Assembly (NCBI RefSeq): GCF_937871615.1
Contig: NZ_CALMPA010000039.1
Coordinates: 62,001-126,000, forward strand
Origin: an uncultured Sphingomonas sp.
GTDB taxonomy: Bacteria > Pseudomonadota > Alphaproteobacteria > Sphingomonadales > Sphingomonadaceae
Direction of reading: 5' to 3'
DNA: 64,000 bases
Part shown: one piece after another, positions 9,716 through 17,517 of the stretch
How positions within the stretch are numbered: position 1 is the stretch's first letter
How the letters are laid out: the number at the start of each line of letters is the position of its first letter
The notes under the pieces: generated by a model
The model's input: the letters and a program-made list of their open reading frames with translations, nothing else
Databases searched by the model: none
Told to the model about the DNA's origin: nothing
Translations under genes and position numbers: made by a program

Positions 9716-10480
9716 TTACCGCCAGTCGCCAGCGCCGGCCATCCATATCGCAACGGCAGCGGCGGCGGCGGTGTCCGCACGCAGGATGCGCGGGCCAAGC
9801 GAGATCGCCACCGCGCCCGGCGTCGCGCGAATCGCCGCGCGCTCATCATCATCGAAGCCGCCTTCGGGACCGATCAGGATCGCCGCCGCGCCCGGCTTCA
9901 TCGCCACGCGCGCGGGCGCCCCGCCCTGCTCGTCGGCGAAATAGAGCGCGCGATCTGCCGGCCACTCCCGCAGCAACGCGGCGAGCTTCACAGGCTCCGC
10001 CACTTGCGGCAGCGCGGTGCGACCGCATTGCTCCGCCGCCTCGATCATATGCGCGCGCAGCCGATCGGTGTTCGGCTTGTCCACCACCGTGCGCCGCGTG
10101 ACCACCGGCACCAGCCGCGCGACGCCAAGCTCGCACGCTTTCTCCGCCATCCAGTCGACGCGCCCCTTCTTGAGCGGCGCAGCGATCAGCCACAGATCGG
10201 GCACCGCCTCACGCGGGGCGAGTTGCTCGCGCACGTCGAGCATCACCTCGCGCCGCCCGACGCTTTGCGCCACCGCGAGCCATTCGCCGGTCGCGTCATC
10301 AAACAATTTCACCGGATCGCCCGGCTTCATCCGCATCACCTGCCCCAGATAATGCGCCGCTGGCCCGTCGATCCGCCGCGCGCCGGGCGCAAGCGGCTCG
10401 GCCACATAGAGGCGCGGCGTGGAGCGCGGCGGCCAGGCGGGAGTAGCGATCACTTCGTTCGGCCTCGTCCGATCATCCAT
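9716..10480 (-). CDS. rsmE: 16S rRNA (uracil-1498-N3)-methyltransferase
   Basis: The 254-residue SPOUT-family methyltransferase modifies U1498 of 16S rRNA. An N-terminal PUA-like domain (R-L-Y-V, G-x-x-x-H-Y-L-x-x-V-x-R) is followed by the knotted catalytic domain with L-I-A-A-P-L-K-K-G-R, C-E-L-G-V, the cofactor loop I-L-I-G-P-E-G-G-F and the C-terminal L-G-x-R-I-L-R-A-D-T-A. The ATG at 10478-10480 is the first in-frame start that clears most of the neighbouring small reading frame. It lies downstream of the DUF2147 copy 2 gene on the same strand. Confidence 0.93.
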   Translation of the reverse strand: MDDRTRPNEVIATPAWPPRSTPRLYVAEPLAPGARRIDGPAAHYLGQVMRMKPGDPVKLFDDATGEWLAVAQSVGRREVMLDVREQLAPREAVPDLWLIAAPLKKGRVDWMAEKACELGVARLVPVVTRRTVVDKPNTDRLRAHMIEAAEQCGRTALPQVAEPVKLAALLREWPADRALYFADEQGGAPARVAMKPGAAAILIGPEGGFDDDERAAIRATPGAVAISLGPRILRADTAAAAAVAIWMAGAGDWR

Positions 10481-10614
10481 CGCGCGAGCATGAACAGGAG
10501 GAAGCCGGCGAAGGCAATGCCGATCACCGCCAGCGTAATCACCCCCGCCACCCGCAGGATCGCGTAGAACAGGGCCTCGACGAATCGACCGATCGCTACC
10601 GACAGATGGATCAG
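10450..10614 (-). CDS. Possible small single-helix membrane protein
   Basis: An open frame after the DUF2147 stop encodes about 54 residues: a short amphipathic N-terminus, a strong hydrophobic segment (ILRVAGVITLAVIGIAFAG) and a basic tail (GRGRTK). No ATG, GTG or TTG opens it; a CTG at 10612-10614 overlaps the upstream TGA as CTGA. It overlaps the rsmE start by 31 bases. The membrane-protein-like composition argues for a real product, the lack of a normal start against it. Confidence 0.35.
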   Translation of the reverse strand: MIHLSVAIGRFVEALFYAILRVAGVITLAVIGIAFAGFLLFMLARWMIGRGRTK

Positions 10615-11018
10615 CGGACGCGCTTCCAGCTTTGCGTCTTGCAGCCGAAGCCCGCGAACAGGCAGCCCGTGCCGACGATCGTGTCGCGATCGACCAGTTC
10701 CAGCGTGCCATCGAACGTCCTGTCGATATCCGGCACATAGACCTGGCCGTACCACAGGCCATCTTCCTCACGCTGAAAATCGTGAAACAATTCGGTGCCG
10801 ATCAGCCGATCCGTGCCGCCGCGCGCGGCATCCGCCTTGGCCTTCTCGTTCGCCGCCACGACGCGACCGCACAACCCCCGCCCGCATGGCGCGATACGGA
10901 TACGCACGCTATCCGCATCATTACGCCACGTGCCCGCGAGCGCCGGCCCGCGCTGCGCCGCGACCGGCATGGCAATCGAAACCAGCGCGGCCATCGCCGC
11001 GATCCGCATCAAGGACAT
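10611..11018 (-). CDS. DUF2147 domain secreted protein (copy 2)
   Basis: The 135-residue product has a signal peptide (residues 1-20, cleavage near VAAQR) and a DUF2147 domain: G-T-W-R-N near residue 28, the C-G-R-G-L-C-G cysteine pair, W-Y-G-Q-V-Y-V-P-D and the terminal C-x-x-x-x-x-C-K-T-Q-S-W. The start at ATG 11016-11018 has a GGGAG ribosome-binding site 10 bases upstream, preferred over the much longer open frame. The role is unknown. It is divergent from ubiA and upstream of rsmE. Confidence 0.83.
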   Translation of the reverse strand: MSLMRIAAMAALVSIAMPVAAQRGPALAGTWRNDADSVRIRIAPCGRGLCGRVVAANEKAKADAARGGTDRLIGTELFHDFQREEDGLWYGQVYVPDIDRTFDGTLELVDRDTIVGTGCLFAGFGCKTQSWKRVR

Positions 11019-11130
11019 ACGCAAACACTCCCTTTCGCCGACGCCCATATCTAGGGGCAGCCGATCAGGAACGGCAAACCCTGCCAACCGGCTGTGGCGG
11101 AAGCGAGGCGCGGCGGATAGGAAGCATCGC

Positions 11131-12045
11131 GTGACCGACACATCCGATATCGTCCCCGATACGCAACATCGCGGGATCGTCGCCGCGCTCCCGGCGCGAT
11201 TGCGCAACTTCGCGCTGCTCGCGCGCTTCGATCGCCCGATCGGCTGGTGGCTGCTGTTCTGGCCGGGCGCATGGGCGGTGGCGCTGGCTGGCGGCGCGGC
11301 GGAACGCTGGCCGCTGATCCTGTGGCTGCTCGCGGGCAGCATCGCGATGCGCGGCGCGGGCTGCGTCTATAACGATATCGTCGATCGCGAACTGGATGCG
11401 AGCGTCGCGCGCACGCGATCGCGCCCGCTGGCGAGCGGCGCGGTGTCACTCAAGGCGGCGTGGGCCTGGCTTGCGCTGCTCAGCCTCGTCGGGCTGGCGG
11501 TGCTGCTGCAACTGAGGGTGGATAGCGCGATCATCGCGGTCGCCAGCCTGGCGCTGGTCGCCGCCTATCCGTTCATGAAAAAGATCACCTGGTGGCCGCA
11601 GGCCTGGCTTGGCCTGGTGTTTTCATGGGCCGCGCTGGTCGGCTGGAACGAGGCATGGGGCGGGGTCGCGCTGCCGGGGCTGCTGCTCTACGCCGGGTCG
11701 ATCTGCTGGGTGATCGGCTATGACACAATCTATGCCCTGCAGGATCGCGAGGATGACGCGCTGATCGGCATCCGTTCATCGGCGCTGGCGATGGGCAGGC
11801 ATGTGGTGCCGGGGGTCTCCGCCTTCTACGCCGTGGCGCTGGCGCTGTGGAGTGGCGCCTTGTGGCTGGTTCGGCCCGATCCGCTGGTGTTCGTCGCGCT
11901 GTTGCCGATGGCGGCGCATCTCGGCTGGCAGGTGCTGACGCTCCGGCCCGACGATGGCGCCGGCGCCCTCGCCCGCTTCCGCGCCAACCGTTTCGCGGGG
12001 CTGCTGATGTTCCTCGCCTGCGCCGTGGTCGGCACGCGGCTGTAG
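11131..12045 (+). CDS. ubiA: 4-hydroxybenzoate polyprenyltransferase
   Basis: The 304-residue membrane prenyltransferase attaches a polyprenyl chain to 4-hydroxybenzoate in ubiquinone synthesis. Both Mg-diphosphate motifs are present: N-D-I-V-D-R-E-L-D in the first half and Y-A-L-Q-D-R-E-D-D in the second, with about eight hydrophobic helices. GTG 11131 is chosen because it has an AGGA ribosome-binding site and gives a family-length protein; upstream in-frame ATGs lie inside the divergent DUF2147 gene. It ends one base before the convergent hypothetical gene. Confidence 0.92.
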   Translation: MTDTSDIVPDTQHRGIVAALPARLRNFALLARFDRPIGWWLLFWPGAWAVALAGGAAERWPLILWLLAGSIAMRGAGCVYNDIVDRELDASVARTRSRPLASGAVSLKAAWAWLALLSLVGLAVLLQLRVDSAIIAVASLALVAAYPFMKKITWWPQAWLGLVFSWAALVGWNEAWGGVALPGLLLYAGSICWVIGYDTIYALQDREDDALIGIRSSALAMGRHVVPGVSAFYAVALALWSGALWLVRPDPLVFVALLPMAAHLGWQVLTLRPDDGAGALARFRANRFAGLLMFLACAVVGTRL

Positions 12046-12046
12046 C

Positions 12047-12535
12047 TCACACCTTGCATCCCTTCCCGCGTGCAAGGCCGCGCAGGAAGCCACGCCGCGC
12101 CAGCCCGGCATAGGTCGCCGCCTGCATCCGGCGCTGCGCGGCGGCGGCGCCGCTCACCTCGCGCACCAGCCCGCGGAACGGGATGATCGTATCGACCACC
12201 GTTTCCCCGGCCACCTTGGCGATCTGCCCCGCCTTTGTGCCCGATACCGGCGCCGCTTCGCCGAAATCGGGGCCAAGCGCCGCATCGAGCGCGGCGATAC
12301 CATGTGAAAGCTGGGCGCACGAAGCGGTGCCCTGCATGGCATAAGGCGCGGCGGCGGCGCGCTGGAGCACCGGCGGCACCTTCTTGTTGGCGATGCCCAC
12401 ATCATGCGCGGGACGCGCGGCGATCTTCCCCGCTTCGGACAGGGTGGAGGCGTTGTTGTCCTGCACTTCCTGCGCGGAAAGCGCGGCGGGCAGCGCCACG
12501 GCAATCACCCCCAGAACCGCGATGGCGATACGCAT
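12047..12535 (-). CDS. Hypothetical secreted protein
   Basis: The 162-residue product begins with a clear signal peptide (MRIAIAVLGVIAVALPAALS, cleavage near AQ). The mature part has a single cysteine in T-A-S-C-A-Q and a second near the C-terminus (G-K-G-C). It ends in a short region rich in Arg and Ala. I do not recognise a domain. It is convergent with ubiA and divergent from the creD remnant and sdhB. Confidence 0.7.
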   Translation of the reverse strand: MRIAIAVLGVIAVALPAALSAQEVQDNNASTLSEAGKIAARPAHDVGIANKKVPPVLQRAAAAPYAMQGTASCAQLSHGIAALDAALGPDFGEAAPVSGTKAGQIAKVAGETVVDTIIPFRGLVREVSGAAAAQRRMQAATYAGLARRGFLRGLARGKGCKV

Positions 12536-12682
12536 CGTTCGTTTCCCCTTTTTCCGATTCGGCCCGCACCCTCCGCATGTCGCACGGGCAATCGCCGATT
12601 GAACGCAGCAATGCGCGGTGCGATCCGTCCGCGCGGCACATCGCAAAGCGCGCCCGCGCGTTGCACGATCGCGCGCCTTTCG

Positions 12683-12808
12683 CTCAGCCGTGAAGCCTAT
12701 TCATTGCCGATTGGAGCGATTCTCCTGTTTGCGGCACTGGCCTGCATCATGTACCTGACGCGAAATCTCGACTGGAGCGGCCTCCGCTCCGCGACCGCAA
12801 CAGACTGA
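12683..12808 (+). pseudogene. creD: 3' remnant of a creD-like inner membrane protein gene
   Basis: A 41-residue stretch ending at TGA 12806-12808 reads L-S-R-E-A-Y-S-L-P-I-G-A-I-L-L-F, continuing with [12 protein letters not shown]. This is the hallmark C-terminus of CreD proteins (E-x-Y-A-L-x-x-G-x-x-L-L-F, then M-x-x-T-R-x-x-D-W). No other part of CreD is recognisable upstream, where ubiA and the hypothetical gene occupy the space, and no start codon or ribosome-binding site precedes the stretch. It is interpreted as the surviving tail of a deleted gene just before sdhB. Confidence 0.65.
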
Positions 12809-12821
12809 ATCGGGAAGAACG

Positions 12822-13604
12822 ATGGCCGAATTCACCTTGCCCGCGAACAGCAAGATCAAGGGCGGACGGAAAATCCCCTCGCCCCAGCCCGGCGGCAAGA
12901 TGCGCAATTTCAAGATTTATCGCTACGATCCCGATTCGGGCGAGAATCCGCGCTACGACACGTTCGAGGTGAATCTCGACGAATGCGGCCCGATGGTTCT
13001 GGACGCGCTCATCAAGATCAAGAGCGAGCAGGATGCGTCGCTCACCTTCCGCCGCTCGTGCCGCGAAGGCATTTGCGGCTCGTGCTCGATGAATATCGAC
13101 GGCAAGAACGGCCTCGCCTGCACCACCGCGATCGAGGACATGAAGGGCGAGGTGAAGATCACCCCGCTGCCTGCGATGGACGTTATCAAGGATCTCGTCC
13201 CGGATTTCACGCATTTCTACGCGCAATATGCCTCGATCACGCCGTGGTTGCAGACCGTGACGCCGGCGCCCGCCGGCAAGGAACGGCTCCAGTCGCCCGA
13301 GGATCGCGCCAAGCTCGACGGCTTGTACGAATGCATCCTGTGCGCGTGCTGCTCCACCTCCTGCCCGAGCTACTGGTGGAACAGCGACAAGTTCCTCGGC
13401 CCGGCGATCCTGCTCCAGGCCTATCGCTGGCTGGCCGACAGCCGCGACGAGATGACCGGCGAGCGGCTCGACGCGCTGGAAGATCCCTTCCGCCTGTATC
13501 GCTGCCACACGATCATGAATTGCGCCAACGCCTGCCCGAAGGGCCTCTCCCCGGCCAAGGCGATCGCGGAAATCAAGAAGATGGAAGCCGAACGCGTCGT
13601 CTGA
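12822..13604 (+). CDS. sdhB: Succinate dehydrogenase iron-sulfur subunit
   Basis: The 260-residue electron-transfer subunit of respiratory complex II carries electrons from the flavoprotein to ubiquinone. The [2Fe-2S] cysteines are in C-R-E-G-I-C-G-S-C and a later C. The [4Fe-4S]/[3Fe-4S] clusters use [12 protein letters not shown] and [14 protein letters not shown]. The length is normal. The sdhC, sdhD and sdhA genes are not adjacent in this window; the upstream neighbour is the creD remnant. Confidence 0.96.
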   Translation: MAEFTLPANSKIKGGRKIPSPQPGGKMRNFKIYRYDPDSGENPRYDTFEVNLDECGPMVLDALIKIKSEQDASLTFRRSCREGICGSCSMNIDGKNGLACTTAIEDMKGEVKITPLPAMDVIKDLVPDFTHFYAQYASITPWLQTVTPAPAGKERLQSPEDRAKLDGLYECILCACCSTSCPSYWWNSDKFLGPAILLQAYRWLADSRDEMTGERLDALEDPFRLYRCHTIMNCANACPKGLSPAKAIAEIKKMEAERVV

Positions 13605-13666
13605 TGCGGCCCTTTTGGAATGCACCTGCGATGCATGTCGCACCGTAGGTGCCGCCGGAAAACAGA

Positions 13667-14128
13667 ATGACCGAGCCGAAACCTGAATTCCTCTACGAGG
13701 AGCACCCCGATCATCCCGGCTGGATGAAATGGGGGTTCAAGGATTCGACGCGCTACAACGCGTTCCTCGGCGACATGATCGTCCGCGTGGAGAACGGCAT
13801 CGCCCACGTGCGGATGACGCCGGAGCGGCAACACTCAAATCTCGCCAATGTCGTTCACGGCGGGGCGATGCTGGGCTTCATCGACGTATCGCTATTCGCC
13901 GCCGCGCGCAGCTTCGGCCTGGTTGCGGCGGGCACCGCCGTGACGCTCGATCTCAACACCCATTTCATCGGCGGCGGCAAGATCGGCGAGCCGCTGGAGG
14001 CGCGGGTGGAGTTGTTGCGCGAAACCGGGCGGATGCTGTTCCTGCGCGGGCTGATCGTGCAGGGCGATGATGCCGGCGTGGTGGCCGAATTTTCCGGCAC
14101 GATCAGAAAGCCCGGCGCGAAACGCTGA
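13667..14128 (+). CDS. PaaI-type hotdog-fold thioesterase
   Basis: The 153-residue protein has the PaaI/acyl-CoA thioesterase hotdog core: N-V-V-H-G-G-A-M-L-G-F-I-D on the central helix, preceded by M-T-P-E-R-Q-H-S-N and followed by L-N-T-H-F-I-G-G-G. The H-G-G helix lies near the acyl-CoA site. The start ATG 13667 gives MTEPKPE; an earlier ATG at 13649 is possible. It follows sdhB by 62 bases and may be co-transcribed. The substrate is unknown. Confidence 0.85.
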   Translation: MTEPKPEFLYEEHPDHPGWMKWGFKDSTRYNAFLGDMIVRVENGIAHVRMTPERQHSNLANVVHGGAMLGFIDVSLFAAARSFGLVAAGTAVTLDLNTHFIGGGKIGEPLEARVELLRETGRMLFLRGLIVQGDDAGVVAEFSGTIRKPGAKR

Positions 14129-14188
14129 CTCGCTATCAAGGCCGGGTCGCCCCGCTCATCGCGCCGGGGCGGCGAATGGAGCAGATAA

Positions 14189-15280
14189 TTGGGTAAAGTC
14201 CTTTCCGCTTATGACGCGCTGATCGCTGCCGGAGAATTGCGCCCCGATGCCGAGCAGGGCGCCGCCGCGCGCCGGCTCGACGCGCTGGCGAGCGAACTGG
14301 AAAATCCAAAGACCAAGGGACTGTTCCGCCGCCGCCCCGTGCCGCCGCGCGGCATCTATCTGTGGGGCGATGTCGGTCGCGGCAAATCAATGCTGATGGA
14401 TCTGTTCTTCGCCAATGTGGCCTGTCAGCGGAAACGCCGGGTCCATTTCGGCGAGTTCATGCTTGAGGTCCATGGCCGCATCGCGATCGAGCGCCGCAAG
14501 GAAGCGGGCGACCCGATCATCCCCGTCGCCACCGCGCTGGCGGCGGAGGCGCAATTGCTCGCGTTCGACGAGATGATGGTGACCAATTCGCCGGACGCGA
14601 TGATCCTGTCACGGCTGTTCACCGCGCTGATCGAAATGGGCGTTACCGTCGTCACCACATCGAACCGCGTGCCCGCCGACCTCTACAAGAACGGGCTCAA
14701 CCGCGAACATTTCCTGCCGTTCATCGCGCTGATCGAGCAGCGGCTCGACGTGCTCGCGCTCAACGGCCCGGTCGATTACCGCCGCGACCGGCTAGGGCAA
14801 CAGGATACCTGGCTGGTCCCCAACGGCGCGAAGGCAACCGCCGAACTGTCCGCCGCCTTCTTCCGCCTCACCGATTATCCGCCCGAGGATCGCGCTCACG
14901 TGCCAAGCGAGGATATTCTCGTGCAGGGCCGCGCGCTGCATGTGCCCAAATCGCTGAAGGGCGTCGCGGTGTTCAGTTTCAAGCGGCTATGCGCGGAGGC
15001 GCGCGGCAGCGCGGACTATCTGGCGATCGCAAGACGCTATCACACCGTCATCCTCGTCGGCGTGCCCGTGCTCGGCCCGGAAAACCGCAACGAGGCGGCG
15101 CGCTTCGTCAGCCTGATCGACGCGCTGTACGAATATAAGGTGAAGCTGCTCGCCGCGGCGGACGCGCAGCCGGACCAGCTTTATCCGAGCGGCGACGGGC
15201 GGTTCGAATTTCAGCGCACCGTCAGCCGGCTGGAGGAAATGCGCTCCGAGGAATATCTCGCGACGGGCCACGGGAACTGA
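14189..15280 (+). CDS. zapE: Cell division protein ZapE (AFG1-like ATPase)
   Basis: The 363-residue AFG1/ZapE P-loop ATPase is linked to divisome function and inner-membrane protein quality control. Walker A is G-D-V-G-R-G-K-S near residue 60, and the Walker B-like F-D-E-M-M-V-T-N lies near residue 130, where the family more often has F-D-E-F-Q-V-T-D. It also has T-S-N-R-V-P-A-D-L-Y-K-N-G-L and a C-terminal F-L-P-F-I. It starts with TTG at 14189, 8 bases after a GGAG; no suitable ATG is near. Confidence 0.9.
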   Translation: MGKVLSAYDALIAAGELRPDAEQGAAARRLDALASELENPKTKGLFRRRPVPPRGIYLWGDVGRGKSMLMDLFFANVACQRKRRVHFGEFMLEVHGRIAIERRKEAGDPIIPVATALAAEAQLLAFDEMMVTNSPDAMILSRLFTALIEMGVTVVTTSNRVPADLYKNGLNREHFLPFIALIEQRLDVLALNGPVDYRRDRLGQQDTWLVPNGAKATAELSAAFFRLTDYPPEDRAHVPSEDILVQGRALHVPKSLKGVAVFSFKRLCAEARGSADYLAIARRYHTVILVGVPVLGPENRNEAARFVSLIDALYEYKVKLLAAADAQPDQLYPSGDGRFEFQRTVSRLEEMRSEEYLATGHGN

Positions 15281-15405
15281 GCCGAGCCGGCAATGGAACA
15301 GCTTGAAACGCGATGAAATGCACCTTATTGCTATTGCGAACTGATTGCAGTAAATTCCTTAACCTGCGATCTTTATAGGTTGCCCCCAGCGTCGGATGGG
15401 CGTAG

Positions 15406-16413
<1,008 letters not shown>

Positions 16414-16420
16414 TCGTGCC

Positions 16421-16486
16421 CCCGGCCCCGTCGACGCGGGGCCGGGCCACCGAAAGAGACAACCCGGCTCCCGCGCGCGCGGGAGC
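16421..16486 (+). repeat. Two GC-rich hairpins in the mdh-sucD spacer
   Basis: The first hairpin pairs 16421-16430 with 16437-16446 (10 bp, loop TCGACG). The second pairs 16467-16474 with 16479-16486 (8 bp, loop GCGC). Neither is followed by a T run, so they look less like terminators than like mRNA-stabilising or REP-like elements between co-transcribed genes. Confidence 0.7.
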
Positions 16487-16535
16487 GCAGTCCCGGCCCC
16501 CGGTTACGCGGGAGCACAAGAAGTTGGGAACCCGC

Positions 16536-17426
16536 ATGAGCATTCTCGTCGATAAGAACACCAAGGTCATCACCCAGGGGATGACCGGCAAGACCGGCAC
16601 CTTCCACACGAAGGCCGCGCTTGATTACGGCACGCAGATGGTCGGTGGCGTGACGCCGGGCAAGGGCGGCACGATCCACGAAGAACTCGGCCTGCCGAAC
16701 TTCGACACCGTCGCCGAAGCCGTCGCCAAGACCGGCGCGACCGCCAGCGTGATCTACGTGCCGCCGCCCTTCGCGGCAGACTCGATCCTTGAGGCGATCG
16801 ACGCCGAAGTGCCGCTGATCGTCACGATCACGGAGGGCATTCCGGTGCTCGACATGGTGAAGGTGAAGCGCGCGCTTTCCGGCAGCAAATCGCGGCTGAT
16901 CGGCCCGAACTGCCCCGGCGTGCTGACGCCGGGCCAGTGCAAGATCGGCATCATGCCGGGCAACATCTTCAAGCAGGGCTCGGTCGGCGTCGTCTCGCGC
17001 TCGGGCACGCTCACCTATGAGGCGGTGTTCCAGACCTCGAACGCCGGCCTTGGGCAGACCACCGCGGTCGGCATCGGCGGCGATCCGGTCAACGGCACGA
17101 ACTTCATCGACGTGCTCGAACTGTTCCTCGCGGACGAGGCGACCAAGTCGATCATCATGATCGGCGAGATCGGCGGCTCGGCCGAAGAAGAAGCGGCACA
17201 GTTCCTTCGCGACGAGGCGAAGCGCGGTCGCAAGAAGCCGATGGCCGGCTTCATCGCGGGCCGCACGGCGCCTCCGGGCCGCCGCATGGGCCACGCCGGC
17301 GCGATCGTGTCGGGCGGCCAGGGCGGCGCGGAAGACAAGATCGCGGCGATGGAAGCAGCCGGCATCAAGGTTGCGGCGAGCCCGAGCGAACTCGGCTCGA
17401 CGCTGCTTGAGGTGCTGAAGGGCTAA
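16536..17426 (+). CDS. sucD: Succinyl-CoA synthetase alpha subunit
   Basis: The 296-residue CoA-binding subunit forms succinate and ATP/GTP from succinyl-CoA together with SucC. It shows the CoA-binding [10 protein letters not shown] region, the [11 protein letters not shown] motif and the phosphohistidine segment G-H-A-G-A-I-V-S-G near residue 250. ATG 16536 gives the family-standard N-terminus [12 protein letters not shown]; the frame is open far upstream in the mdh overlap. sucC is not in the gap before it, where most bacteria have it. Confidence 0.95.
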   Translation: MSILVDKNTKVITQGMTGKTGTFHTKAALDYGTQMVGGVTPGKGGTIHEELGLPNFDTVAEAVAKTGATASVIYVPPPFAADSILEAIDAEVPLIVTITEGIPVLDMVKVKRALSGSKSRLIGPNCPGVLTPGQCKIGIMPGNIFKQGSVGVVSRSGTLTYEAVFQTSNAGLGQTTAVGIGGDPVNGTNFIDVLELFLADEATKSIIMIGEIGGSAEEEAAQFLRDEAKRGRKKPMAGFIAGRTAPPGRRMGHAGAIVSGGQGGAEDKIAAMEAAGIKVAASPSELGSTLLEVLKG

Positions 17427-17436
17427 ATTGATGTGT

Positions 17437-17478
17437 CAGGCCGCCGCCCCCGGCGCAGTGCGGGGGGCCGGCGGCCTG
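17437..17478 (+). repeat. Hairpin in the sucD-sucA spacer
   Basis: CAGGCCGCCG at 17437-17446 pairs perfectly with CGGCGGCCTG at 17469-17478, and the interior C5/G5 runs extend the stem. There is no T run. It may be a processing or stability element in the polycistronic mRNA. Confidence 0.7.
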
Positions 17479-17517
17479 AGGCTCCGGCACCTGCCGGGGC
17501 GGCGGAGTTGAGTTGAA

